In this document: positions 16,770 to 23,157 of the stretch, in pieces
Position numbering within the stretch: the stretch's first letter is position 1
Layout: each line of letters begins with the position of its first letter
NCBI GenBank assembly: GCA_910583895.1
Contig: CAJTYJ010000052.1
Coordinates: forward strand, 1 to 23,157
Direction of reading: 5' to 3'
Origin: an uncultured Lachnospiraceae bacterium
GTDB taxonomy: Bacteria; Bacillota; Clostridia; Lachnospirales; Lachnospiraceae
Length of the DNA stretch: 23,157 bases
Notes under the pieces: model-generated
Seen by the model: only the letters and a program-made list of their open reading frames with translations
Databases searched by the model: none
What the model was told of the DNA's origin: nothing
Position numbers and translations under genes: made by a program

Positions 16770-16868
16770 GGGGCTGTTGCGAAATAACCGTTATACGCCA
16801 TATCCGGGATACTATTTGTGATCATATGATCCATATATTGTGTATAAACTGCGTTTCGCAACAGCTCC
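16770..16868. mobile_element. MITE-like palindromic element, about 99 bp
   Basis: The left end GGGGCTGTTGCGAAA (16770-16784) and right end TTTCGCAACAGCTCC (16854-16868) are inverted repeats matching at 14 of 15 positions. The similarity continues imperfectly inward (TTATACGCCATAT against TTATACACAATAT). The centre is the perfect palindrome GATCATATGATC (16820-16831). The whole unit can fold into one long hairpin and codes for nothing, as in miniature inverted-repeat elements. I see no clear target-site duplication. The IS-like end near 21919-21931 shares the CAACAGCTC core. Confidence 0.65.
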
Positions 16869-16899
16869 TTTCATTTAGAGATACCGTGTTGCAGTGTAA

Positions 16900-16927
16900 T
16901 TGCAAAATATCATGGAATACCTAATAT
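16900..16927 (+). promoter_or_regulatory. Possible hemZ promoter
   Basis: TTGCAA (16900-16905), a 16-nt spacer and TAATAT (16922-16927) lie about 110 nt before the hemZ start, just beyond the palindromic element. Both boxes match consensus at four of six positions. Confidence 0.3.
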
Positions 16928-17039
16928 GCTTATAACATGAAGGATCAATCGGTTTCTACACTGGCAATCAAGGACATGATAAAAAACTGGAACGGATGCC
17001 AGAACAGAGACAGAGTACGGGCAGGGAAGGACAGAGATT

Positions 17040-18485
17040 ATGATAGAAGTAATAGTAAACAGGCCGAGTTTTGAATATGATATTCATTCTCTGGTGAAAG
17101 CTTTTTTTCCCAGAGAGGAGGTGTCGGTCCGGGTACAGGAAGATTTTTTGGAGGATACCAGGATCCGTCTGGCCGTGAGACTTACGGATACCCTGGTGCA
17201 GGCAGAGTTGTTCGAGTCAGGGGAGCTTCGGGAGAAGAAGATGCATCCCATCGACCCAGAGGACCGGAAAGAGACCAAGAATCATTTGAAACGGCTGATC
17301 TATCGGCTTCTGTCGTCTTATACCGGGCAGTCGCTCCCCTGGGGGAGCCTTACGGGCATTCGTCCTGTAAAGATTGCCATGCAGCTTTTGGAGGAAGGAA
17401 AGACCAACCCGGAGATTGCAGCCTACCTGAGAGAACACTATCTGGCCAGCAAGGAAAAGGCAGCTTTAAGCGTGATGATCGCAAACCGGGAGCGGTATGT
17501 GCTGCGCAACATTGATTATCAGGACGGGTACAGTCTGTATGTGGGGATTCCTTTCTGCCCCAGCACCTGCCTGTACTGCTCATTTACTTCCTATCCGCTG
17601 TCTTTGTGGGAGAAGCGGATGGATGCATATCTGGATGCGCTTTTTCTGGAACTGGACAGTGCGGCAGAGCTGTTTCGGGATAAAAAGCTGAATACCATCT
17701 ACATCGGAGGGGGTACGCCCACAACCTTGAGTCCCGAGCGAATGGACCGCCTGCTTAAGAAGATCGGCATGGTCTTTGATACAGAGCATCTGCAGGAATA
17801 TACGGTGGAGGCCGGTCGGCCGGACAGCATCACCAGGGAGAAACTGCAGGTGCTATTGGACTATGGGATTGACCGGATTTCCATCAACCCTCAGACCATG
17901 AAAGACGAAACCCTTCGAATCATCGGCCGGCATCATACAGTGGCCCAGACGAAGGAAGCTTTTAGGCTGGCCAGAGAGATGGGATTTACTCATATCAACA
18001 TGGATCTGATCGTTGGCCTTCCGGGAGAAGGGTATGAGGATGTGGAGCATACCATGCAGGAAGTGGCGGCACTGAGACCGGACAGCGTGACCATACATTC
18101 TCTGGCGATCAAGCGGGCGGCGAGGCTCAATCTTTTTAAGGAGACCTATGAAGAGATGGGCCTGGAAAACAATATGCAGATCATGGATATGACCGCAAGA
18201 TACTGCGCAGAGATGGGCCTGTCTCCGTATTACCTGTATCGCCAGAAAAATATGGCTGGGAATTTTGAAAATGTCGGATATGCCGGGCCGGAGAAGGCGG
18301 GGATTTACAATATTCTGATGATGGAGGAGAAGCAGTCTATCGTGGCCCTCGGAGCCGGAAGTGTGTCAAAACGGGTGTACCCGGACGGACGGATCGAGCG
18401 GTGCGAGAATGTGAAGGATGTTTCCCAATATATCGAGAGAATCGGGGAAATGGTAGAAAGGAAACGTGTGTTATTAGAAGATTAA
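17040..18485 (+). CDS. hemZ: HemZ, coproporphyrinogen III oxidase-like radical SAM enzyme
   Basis: 481 residues, ATG 17040. An N-terminal extension of about 160 residues, including GQSLPWGSLTGIRPVKIA, is typical of the HemZ subfamily. The radical SAM cluster motif CPSTCLYC (Cys 173, 177, 180; C-x3-C-x2-C) follows YVGIPF, then GGGTPTTLSPERM and the HemN-like blocks NPQTMKDETLRIIGR and NMDLIVGLPGE. HemZ proteins are annotated as oxygen-independent coproporphyrinogen III dehydrogenases. Many anaerobes carry them without full haem synthesis, so the actual substrate is uncertain. The gene is unrelated to its neighbours and ends 9 nt before the stop of the convergent ABC permease. Confidence 0.92.
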   Translation: MIEVIVNRPSFEYDIHSLVKAFFPREEVSVRVQEDFLEDTRIRLAVRLTDTLVQAELFESGELREKKMHPIDPEDRKETKNHLKRLIYRLLSSYTGQSLPWGSLTGIRPVKIAMQLLEEGKTNPEIAAYLREHYLASKEKAALSVMIANRERYVLRNIDYQDGYSLYVGIPFCPSTCLYCSFTSYPLSLWEKRMDAYLDALFLELDSAAELFRDKKLNTIYIGGGTPTTLSPERMDRLLKKIGMVFDTEHLQEYTVEAGRPDSITREKLQVLLDYGIDRISINPQTMKDETLRIIGRHHTVAQTKEAFRLAREMGFTHINMDLIVGLPGEGYEDVEHTMQEVAALRPDSVTIHSLAIKRAARLNLFKETYEEMGLENNMQIMDMTARYCAEMGLSPYYLYRQKNMAGNFENVGYAGPEKAGIYNILMMEEKQSIVALGAGSVSKRVYPDGRIERCENVKDVSQYIERIGEMVERKRVLLED

Positions 18486-18494
18486 AGGAAGAAA

Positions 18495-19232
18495 TCAATT
18501 TAATGTGTATGTTTGAGGGTCAGGACAGAAAAGTATTCCACTCATTGCCACTGTGTAAATATCAAAGAATTTTAATGGCGTTAAACAGTACAACATTGGA
18601 AGTTCAAGATATTCGGCGGTGATACTGATACCATAAAAAAGCAATAATATTCCCGCGCCTATCCGAATGGCCTCTTTATAGGTTCTCGTCAGGCTGGAAG
18701 CCAGAAGCGTGATTGCAAACAAAGTCAACCCTGTCAAAAGCAGGCCCAATGTAGTGGTAAAAACAGCTTCTCTTTGCTCTAAACCGCCTAGCGGCAAAAT
18801 GGCGGTAAAATAATTACATAACCCGCTGAATACCGCAAGTGCAAGCAAATTACATATACAGGCAACTGCTTTGGCACAGACAACTTTGCTGCGACTCACT
18901 GGTTTTGTAAATAGATATTCCGCCGTTCCCTGCGCCTGTTCTTTCGCTATACACGAAACACCGAGATAGACCGCATAGCTGTTGGTCAGCATCGTGACCC
19001 AATAATATATACAGCCATACCAACCCAAAGCAGAGGTCAGATCACCGCTCACGCCAAACATAGCTTTCAGAATTTTGGGAAAATCCGATATGAGCCCTGT
19101 CAGCTCATTGAGGCTGTCCTTTAGTGACAAATACTCAAAGTAAGCGAAGCCGCACAAAATCAAGACGATTCCCATCCAGATCAGCAGCATTTTTCTTGTT
19201 AAGCACAGCTCGTTTTTCACTAACGCCTTCAT
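18495..19232 (-). CDS. ABC-2 type permease, probably C-terminally truncated
   Basis: 245 residues, ATG at 19232 with AAGGAGGA about 6 nt upstream. It has a membrane span near the N-terminus (MLLIWMGIVLILCGFAYF) and a later block with the family motif GTAEYLFTKPVSRSKVVCAK before further spans. The family is the drug/bacitracin-type ABC-2 permease. After LTPLKFFDIYTVAMSGIL, related proteins usually continue with a further span and end in a basic tail. Here the sequence changes to FCPDPQTYTLN and stops, next to hemZ. The last helix therefore seems lost at a recombination junction (inference). It is the last gene of the tetR-ABC operon. Confidence 0.8.
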   Translation of the reverse strand: MKALVKNELCLTRKMLLIWMGIVLILCGFAYFEYLSLKDSLNELTGLISDFPKILKAMFGVSGDLTSALGWYGCIYYWVTMLTNSYAVYLGVSCIAKEQAQGTAEYLFTKPVSRSKVVCAKAVACICNLLALAVFSGLCNYFTAILPLGGLEQREAVFTTTLGLLLTGLTLFAITLLASSLTRTYKEAIRIGAGILLLFYGISITAEYLELPMLYCLTPLKFFDIYTVAMSGILFCPDPQTYTLN

Positions 19233-19244
19233 TCGTTTCCTCCT

Positions 19245-20036
19245 TTACACAGCCAACGCAATATCCCGCTTCAAGATTTTCCAGTATGCCAGCAGAGCAA
19301 ACCCAAACAGCAGAAATAGATACCAGATCATATAATCCCACGAATAAGACCCGGAGCTGTGGATCTTTGCCGGGCTGAAAAAGGAAAACGGCGATAAAAA
19401 GCCAATGGCCCGGATGCCAACAGTCCTCGAAAAAGAGGTAATGCAGTATTCCATAAACACGACCAGTCCAGATGTCAGAAGCGGAGAGCGGTTATTGGGC
19501 CGGAATACTCCCGCCATTGTCCCCATCAATGCAAAAAAGAGAGTGAGAAGGACAAAGGAGCCTGCCACCAGAAAAAATTCCCCTGTTGGAAATCCGGGGC
19601 GAAACAGTGTCATTGTGAAAAAGGACGCCATCACATAAAAAATTCCTGTTACACATACCCCGGCAAGGGCGCACAATAGTTTCCCTTTGTATATCACTTG
19701 CCGCCCACAAGGTTTCGTATACAAATATTCCGCTGTATTTTCCGTATATTCCTTAGTATGTAAGGACAGACCCAGGTGCATCCCGAAAATGCCGCCAGCG
19801 ATCATGAAAAATCCCGTAAGAAAAGAATACATTCCCATAGGTTTTGTAAGAAGCTCAAGGGAAATATCGACGGTTTCAAAAAAGCCTCCCTGTGCAAATC
19901 CTGTCGGCAGCGCCCCCGCTGTTTCCACCATGCCATAGTAAACCGGCGTCATGGAAAAAATACATACTGCAAGAGTAACGGCCCAAATCAGAATATATTT
20001 TTGTGACCGTTTCCATTCAAATCGAAAAATCTGCAT
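19245..20036 (-). CDS. ABC-2 type permease
   Basis: 263 residues from ATG 20036, chosen over an upstream in-frame ATG (20093) because AGGAGG (complement of 20043-20048) lies 6 nt before it and it gives the opening MQIFRFEWKRSQKYILIWAV. The TKEYTENTAEYLYTKPCGRQ motif and about six membrane spans mark it as an ABC-2 permease paralogous to the next gene (NTAEYLYTKP against GTAEYLFTKP). The two permeases probably form a heterodimer with the upstream ATPase to export an unknown, possibly toxic, compound. It ends AYWKILKRDIALAV, the normal kind of C-terminus missing from the partner. Confidence 0.85.
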   Translation of the reverse strand: MQIFRFEWKRSQKYILIWAVTLAVCIFSMTPVYYGMVETAGALPTGFAQGGFFETVDISLELLTKPMGMYSFLTGFFMIAGGIFGMHLGLSLHTKEYTENTAEYLYTKPCGRQVIYKGKLLCALAGVCVTGIFYVMASFFTMTLFRPGFPTGEFFLVAGSFVLLTLFFALMGTMAGVFRPNNRSPLLTSGLVVFMEYCITSFSRTVGIRAIGFLSPFSFFSPAKIHSSGSYSWDYMIWYLFLLFGFALLAYWKILKRDIALAV

Positions 20037-20046
20037 GACAGGCCTC

Positions 20047-20934
20047 CTATTCGTAGTAGTGGAGGAATATTTCTTCCAATGACGGTTCCTCAATTAAAAT
20101 GTCCTCCAGCTCCAGCCGATGAAGCTGGTTCATAATCATCATAACTGTTCCGCTAAACATAAAGGATACAGAAGTCTTGCTCTTGCTCCACTCCAAATTA
20201 GCCGTACCGGGAACAGAAAAGAAATTCTCTGGAATGGCGTTTTTTGCAGTCAACGAAATTTTCTTGTAGCCGTTTTCCCGCAGTTCATTCATGGATTGAA
20301 CGCCGACCAGCCTCCCCTTCCGCAGAATGGCTACACGGTCACAAAGCCTCTGTACTTCACTCAGAACATGGGAGGACAAGAAAATCGTCGTACCGCGTTC
20401 ATTTTCTTCTTTTAATAGGTCATAAAAGGTCTGCTGGATCAGCGGGTCAAGGCCACTGGTAGGCTCGTCCATGATAAGTAACTTTGGGGAGGGCAACAGG
20501 GCCGAAATGATACCGACTTTCTTTTTGTTGCCCAAAGACAGGTCGCCGATCCTCCTGGACAAATCCAAATTCAGCCGCTCTGCCAATGCTTCCATCCGAT
20601 TATGACTGGCCACTCCATAGAGTTCCGCCGTATAAAGAAGCATTTCCTTGACTTTCATACTGTTGTAGTAACAGTTTTCGCTGGGGAGATACCCCACATC
20701 CTTTGCAATCTCAGACGCCTGCCGCCCACAGTCCAATCCAAAGACAGAAGCGGTTCCGCCGGTGGGCTTCAACAGCCCCATCAGGGTGCGGATGGTGGTG
20801 GACTTTCCCGCCCCGTTAGGGCCGATAAAGCCGAAAATCTCACCACGCTCGACCGCAAAACTGATTTCCTCAATTCCCCGGTGCTTTCCATAGCTTTTGG
20901 TGAGCTTGTTTAGGGCAATCACGGGTTCACTCAT
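20047..20934 (-). CDS. ABC transporter ATP-binding protein
   Basis: 295 residues, ATG 20934 in a 4-nt ATGA overlap with tetR. It shows Walker A GPNGAGKST (about 38-46), a signature LSLGN (about 132-136, in place of LSGGQ), Walker B LLIMDEP (about 152-158), SGLDP and the switch His in LSSHVLSE. A C-terminal extension of about 80 residues ends EEPSLEEIFLHYYE, typical of the drug/bacitracin-resistance (BcrA-like) subfamily. It energises the two permeases encoded after it. The substrate cannot be told from sequence. Confidence 0.92.
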   Translation of the reverse strand: MSEPVIALNKLTKSYGKHRGIEEISFAVERGEIFGFIGPNGAGKSTTIRTLMGLLKPTGGTASVFGLDCGRQASEIAKDVGYLPSENCYYNSMKVKEMLLYTAELYGVASHNRMEALAERLNLDLSRRIGDLSLGNKKKVGIISALLPSPKLLIMDEPTSGLDPLIQQTFYDLLKEENERGTTIFLSSHVLSEVQRLCDRVAILRKGRLVGVQSMNELRENGYKKISLTAKNAIPENFFSVPGTANLEWSKSKTSVSFMFSGTVMMIMNQLHRLELEDILIEEPSLEEIFLHYYE

Positions 20935-21536
20935 GGCAGATATTCCTCCTTGTAAAAGTTTTGTTTCAACATATTCAGGATTTCTCGAAACTCTTTCATC
21001 ATGCCGTCATAATCCACTCCATTTTCCAACTGAACGGACATACCCTTTGCAAGCAACATAAGCATCTGAAACACTAATTCTGCATCCTCCGGGTGTCTGA
21101 ATTTTTTATAATCCTGCTCATGCAGAACGAGCGATGCTATATATTTTTCATTTACTTCTGAAAATATGGCTCCTTTCAATTCAGGCATCGGTTCCGCTGC
21201 CACGCTTGCAATAAACGACGCAATATGCGGGTGCTTTTTCAAGTTTTCCACTTTCATAACGCTGGCTTCCCATACACGGTCAAAGAAATCCGCAGTTTCC
21301 TCCAATGCGCTCATATTATAGGCTTGTTTCATTTGAGCTGCGCAGTAATCAAATAAATATTGGTAGAGTGCCTGTTTATTTCCAAAATACTGAAAAATGG
21401 AAGCCTTTGAGATACCTGCCGCTACCGCAATATCATTGATGGATGCTTTTTCATATCCATGTTTTGCGAAACAGGCCAGAGCCGCATTGCGTATGGTATC
21501 CTGCTTTTCGTTTGATAGAGCAAGAAATTTTTCCAT
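20931..21536 (-). CDS. TetR/AcrR-family transcriptional regulator
   Basis: 201 residues, ATG 21536. The N-terminal TetR helix-turn-helix is clear: IRNAALACFAKHGYEKASI, then NDIAVAAGISKASIFQYFGN with the KQALYQYLF helix. The C-terminal ligand domain is divergent. It is the first gene of the operon it shares with the ABC exporter, so it most likely represses itself and the exporter until a ligand binds. Two palindromes of the right size surround its promoter (see the operator entries). Confidence 0.92.
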   Translation of the reverse strand: MEKFLALSNEKQDTIRNAALACFAKHGYEKASINDIAVAAGISKASIFQYFGNKQALYQYLFDYCAAQMKQAYNMSALEETADFFDRVWEASVMKVENLKKHPHIASFIASVAAEPMPELKGAIFSEVNEKYIASLVLHEQDYKKFRHPEDAELVFQMLMLLAKGMSVQLENGVDYDGMMKEFREILNMLKQNFYKEEYLP

Positions 21537-21553
21537 CGTGTTATTCCCTCCAA

Positions 21554-21570
21554 ATAACCGTTTCGGTTAT
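21554..21570. promoter_or_regulatory. TetR operator 1 (perfect palindrome)
   Basis: ATAACCG-TTT-CGGTTAT is a perfect 7-bp inverted repeat with a 3-nt centre, located between the tetR start codon and the -10 box, around the expected transcription start. Binding here would block initiation. Confidence 0.7.
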
Positions 21571-21578
21571 CAACGAAT

Positions 21579-21607
21579 AGCATAACACAAATAACCGAAA
21601 CGGTCAA
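21579..21607 (-). promoter_or_regulatory. Promoter of the tetR-ABC operon
   Basis: Reading the minus strand, TTGACC (complement of 21602-21607) is followed by exactly 17 nt and TATGCT (complement of 21579-21584). It lies about 43 nt before the tetR start codon. Confidence 0.65.
21591..21607. promoter_or_regulatory. TetR operator 2 (imperfect palindrome over the -35 box)
   Basis: ATAACCG-AAA-CGGTCAA repeats operator 1 with an AAA centre and two changes in one arm; those changes create the TTGACC -35 box. Its centre is 37 bp from that of operator 1. Two copies around one promoter support cooperative autorepression. Confidence 0.6.
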
Positions 21608-21620
21608 TAGTGCTTTGTTT

Positions 21621-21851
21621 TATTTTTAGGGGCCCACAAAAATGCTTGTTGGGGAGCCTCCCCAAACCCGGCTCTTCTTTTGTATCCCTTTCCGATCCAT
21701 CTTTTTCATGGTTCTTTTTTACGACTTCTTCAAATATAAACGAAAAATCAATGATATCATTTACCTTCCGAAGCAGATGGTCCATGGGAACTAAATCTTC
21801 AATTGTTATCAGATGCATTTCTATCTGTTGGCCTCTGCGTTTTGCCATCAT
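21621..21851 (-). pseudogene. 5' fragment of an IS1182-like transposase fused to an unrelated tail
   Basis: From MMAKRRGQQIEMH the frame gives LITIEDLVPMDHLLRKVNDI and IDFSFIFEEV, the typical N-terminus of IS1182-family transposases. After about residue 43 (near base 21723) the similarity stops. A hydrophilic tail with EEPGLGRLPNKHFCGPLK replaces the rest, and the frame then runs into the tetR promoter region. The catalytic domain is absent, so this is dead. The tail spans a hairpin (21649-21665) and may come from another element. Family assignment is from memory of the conserved N-terminal block. Confidence 0.65.
21649..21665. other. Short GC-rich hairpin TTGGGGA-GCC-TCCCCAA
   Basis: A perfect 7-bp stem with a 3-nt loop inside the chimeric transposase tail, just upstream of the tetR promoter on the minus strand. 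It lacks a clear following T-run on either side. It may be the edge of a mobile element. Confidence 0.35.
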
Positions 21852-21931
21852 AATATACCACCCCAAGTATTAATTTACATATATATTTTCTTAATATATA
21901 AATATTTTTGGCAAGGGGTTTGTCAACAGCT
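21852..21931. mobile_element. Probable IS end (upstream flank of the truncated transposase)
   Basis: A very AT-rich stretch (21870-21910) lies between the transposase start and the sequence TTTGTCAACAGCTC around 21919-21932. The coding remnant to the right becomes recognisable just after this point, so the IS boundary is placed here. The CAACAGCTC end resembles the right end of the palindromic element at 16854-16868. No opposite end is present, consistent with deletion of the rest of the IS. Confidence 0.45.
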
Positions 21932-22202
21932 CGATGATGTCCAGAAGCCAGAGCAGGAGGAAAAAACGGGAATAAGGGAAAGCGTTGCAGATGCGCCAAC
22001 ACTGTACCCGGTAGAAAATGCAAGACATAATTACGCAGTGGATAATGGCAATCCGCAGGGGCTGAAACTTACGGCTGGAATGGCTGATAAGCCCGTACAG
22101 AGAACATCGTTAAAAGAAAAGCTGGAAGCGTTCAAGTCAAAAGTGTCAGGAACGGAGAAACAGGAAAAGTATAAGGAAAAAGGGAAGGAGATAACGATGT
22201 AG
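21931..22202 (+). pseudogene. 3' fragment of a large protein resembling integrative-element cargo
   Basis: About 90 codons of coherent, hydrophilic protein (TLYPVENARHNYAVDNGNP, then KPVQRTSLKEKLEAFKSK and a Lys/Glu tail) end at TAG 22200-22202. The frame nominally starts at 21813, but the first part (rich in Ile, Tyr and Phe) is IS-end sequence read by chance. The 5' part has evidently been replaced by the IS. The tail reminds me of large YodL/DUF4316-type proteins of clostridial integrative conjugative elements; that is an unverified impression. Confidence 0.5.
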
Positions 22203-22215
22203 GCATAAAGATTGA

Positions 22216-22244
22216 TTGCAACCCCTCCTTAAAATTGCTATAAT
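22216..22244 (+). promoter_or_regulatory. Promoter upstream of the hicAB module
   Basis: TTGCAA (22216-22221), a 17-nt spacer and a perfect TATAAT (22239-22244). A second TATAAT at 22330-22335, closer to hicA, lacks a good -35 at standard distance but may be an additional start. Confidence 0.65.
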
Positions 22245-22272
22245 GAGGGAAATACAGAGCGGAGGTGCGGGA

Positions 22273-22392
22273 ATGGATAACAAAGGGCAGAAATGCTCTT
22301 TTTTCTGCAAAAAAGCATTGAAATATACGTATAATGGGCGTATTATTATAATCGTGAGGAGGGAACGGAAGGAAAACAAAAGACCTGATTAA
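22273..22392 (+). CDS. Possible 39-residue leader ORF overlapping hicA
   Basis: ATG 22273 is preceded by GGAGGT (22261-22266) and follows a strong promoter. The frame runs to TAA 22390-22392, overlapping the hicA frame by 23 nt. The peptide begins MDNKGQKCSFFCKKALKYTY and is rich in Lys and Arg. I know no such family. It could be a translated leader coupling to hicA, or a chance frame behind a chance ribosome site. Confidence 0.35.
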   Translation: MDNKGQKCSFFCKKALKYTYNGRIIIIVRRERKENKRPD

Positions 22393-22543
22393 GCTATTAG
22401 AAAGCAATGGTTGGAAGTTCAAACGGCACGGTGGAAACCATGATGTCTATGTAAAGGACGGAAAGAGGGAGAGCATCGTAAGGCACAGAGAAACAGATGA
22501 AGATTTAGCAAAAGCAATCATCAAGCGGAACGGGTTGAAATAA
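22370..22543 (+). pseudogene. hicA: HicA-type mRNA interferase with lost start codon
   Basis: Frame 22370-22543 reads as a complete small HicA toxin: KTKDLIKLLESNGWKFKR, then HGGNHDVYVKDGK with the catalytic His in GGNH, SIVRHRETDEDLAKAI and a final GLK. HicA is a double-stranded-RNA-binding-fold ribonuclease that cleaves mRNA and is neutralised by HicB. The ribosome site AGGAGG (22357-22362) is placed 7 nt before 22370, but the codon there is AGG, not ATG. No ATG, GTG or TTG occurs in frame until a TTG two codons before the stop. The toxin is therefore probably not made, unless CTG 22385 or frameshifting from the leader ORF is used. Confidence 0.8.
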
Positions 22544-22597
22544 GCCAGGTATCCGCAGGATATAATATATAAAGTCATGTATAAGGAGGTTAGCAGA

Positions 22598-22996
22598 ATG
22601 AAAAAAGCATATCCAGTTATTCTGTCCCAGGGAGAAAAATTTATTGTGGCATATGTGCCGGATTTTGAAATCAATACACAAGGCACAGATATTGCCGATG
22701 TAATCGAAATGGCAAGGGATGCAATAGGGGTTGTTGGAATTGATATGGAAGATGATGGAGATCCTTTACCAGAACCAACAGTAGTATCAGCAGTAAAGGC
22801 TGATTCGGCGGTGGATATTGTGACGCTTGTGGATGTGGATTTTGGGGAATATCGCAGAAAGAACGATATGAAGGCGGTCAAGAAAAACTGCACAATACCG
22901 TCATGGTTGAATTTTGAAGCTGAAAAGGCGGGAGTGAATTTTTCTGCAATCCTGACGGCGGCACTCAAAAGCGAGTTGAAAATTCAAAGCAGATAA
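22598..22996 (+). CDS. hicB: HicB-family antitoxin
   Basis: 132 residues from ATG 22598, favoured over ATG 22577 because AAGGAGG (22583-22589) lies 8 nt upstream. The N-terminal half (KKAYPVILSQGEKFIVAYVP, then DIADVIEMARDAIG) is the partial RNase-H-like fold of HicB that occludes the toxin. The C-terminal part (KNCTIPSWLNFEAEKAGV, NFSAILTAALKSEL) is a ribbon-helix-helix-like DNA-binding domain for autoregulation. It follows hicA by 54 nt, and its frame and start are intact. Confidence 0.9.
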   Translation: MKKAYPVILSQGEKFIVAYVPDFEINTQGTDIADVIEMARDAIGVVGIDMEDDGDPLPEPTVVSAVKADSAVDIVTLVDVDFGEYRRKNDMKAVKKNCTIPSWLNFEAEKAGVNFSAILTAALKSELKIQSR

Positions 22997-23009
22997 GTGT
23001 AAGTGAGAG

Positions 23010-23042
23010 AAAAAGGCAGTAGAAAAAATCTATTGCCTTTTT
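23010..23042. terminator. Bidirectional terminator after hicB
   Basis: A 14-bp stem (23010-23023 with 23029-23042, one G-T wobble) surrounds an A5 loop and is bounded by A5 on the left and T5 on the right. It should stop hicAB transcripts rightward and the opposing gene leftward. Confidence 0.85.
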
Positions 23043-23157
23043 AGATATTGGGATTAACTGACTGTATTTCTTTTTGTGGTACAATAGAGTCATTTTTATG
23101 AAATTCTGTCTTTTCGTATTCCCCAGTCAAACCACGGATTGTAGTATTGTTTTCCTT
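23041..23157 (-). CDS. 3' end of an opposing gene running off the right edge
   Basis: On the minus strand one frame is open from the right edge for 38 codons to TAA at 23043-23041, while the other two minus frames contain stops. The peptide contains IRGLTGEYEKTEFHKNDS and ends QSVNPNI. It is hydrophilic and of normal composition, and its stop sits at the edge of the shared terminator, as for a convergent gene. I do not recognise it; the length is too short to be certain. Confidence 0.45.
   Translation of the reverse strand, partial: KENNTTIRGLTGEYEKTEFHKNDSIVPQKEIQSVNPNI

Larger units (their letters stand above)
16428..17039. other. 612-bp intergenic region between gtfB and hemZ
   Basis: No convincing gene is present. 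Short frames here (for example 16518-16715 and 16616-16924) have atypical composition and no recognisable domains. The region holds the weak hairpin at 16482-16501, a promoter-like sequence at 16553-16582, a hairpin CGATGC-GGCG-GCATCG at 16696-16711, a palindromic element at 16770-16868 and a possible hemZ promoter at 16900-16927. The mixture suggests a landing zone for small mobile repeats. Confidence 0.6.

Noticed and set aside
16770..16868. rRNA, tRNA or riboswitch interpretation of the structured element
   Set aside because: The long near-perfect palindrome with IS-like ends fits a MITE, and no conserved RNA motif is seen.
16518..16924. Two overlapping short plus-strand frames before hemZ
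   Set aside because: Composition is atypical, one runs through the palindromic element, and no domain is visible; treated as non-coding.
18401..18622. Plus-strand frame crossing the hemZ end
   Set aside because: It starts inside hemZ in another frame and continues antisense to the permease; no protein features.

Overview
The window looks like a chromosomal segment from a Gram-positive, moderate-GC Firmicute. Lachnospiraceae (Blautia/Ruminococcus-like) is my best inference. Supporting signs are strong AGGAGG-type ribosome binding sites, HemZ, clostridial-style ABC and integrative-element debris, and an accessory Sec (SecA2/SecY2) locus. Taxonomy is inferred from gene content only.

Region 1 (1-16427) is an accessory Sec and glycosylation locus for a serine-rich repeat protein (SRRP). 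It opens with the 3' end of the SRRP (Ser-Glu-Ser repeats and a Pro/Ala/Thr stalk, with no LPxTG in the visible C-terminus). A 47-residue single-pass membrane protein overlaps its stop codon by one base, and a strong hairpin follows. Then comes secY2-asp1-asp2-asp3-secA2, where asp1 through secA2 overlap one another. After that lies an expanded glycosyltransferase cluster: gtfA-like 1, gtf3, gtfA-like 2, gtfB-like 1, canonical gtfA, gtfB. In known systems GtfA/GtfB puts the first sugar on SRRP serines, Gtf3 extends it, Asp1-3 (Asp2 being an acetyltransferase-like protein) prepare and target the substrate, and SecA2/SecY2 export it. Unusual points are three GtfA-type enzymes against two GtfB-type partners, one AT-rich gtfA that looks imported, and two apparent 3' gene relics at the junctions of the cluster.

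Region 2 (16428-17039) is a 612-bp non-coding stretch. It holds a weak terminator, an orphan promoter-like sequence, a small GC-rich hairpin and a roughly 99-bp palindromic MITE-like element. Region 3 (17040-18485) is hemZ, a radical SAM coproporphyrinogen-III-oxidase-like gene.

Region 4 (18495-21607, minus strand) is a TetR-ABC exporter cassette (tetR, ATPase, two ABC-2 permeases). Two operator-like palindromes flank and overlap a well-formed promoter. The distal permease seems to have lost its last membrane helix at the junction with hemZ. Region 5 (21610-22202) is mobile-element debris: the 5' end of an IS1182-like transposase, and the 3' end of an unidentified gene resembling integrative-element cargo.

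Region 6 (22203-23157) is a HicAB toxin-antitoxin module. Its hicA has AGG where the ATG should be, 7 nt after a perfect ribosome binding site, while hicB is intact. A terminator follows, then the 3' end of an opposing reading frame that runs off the right edge.
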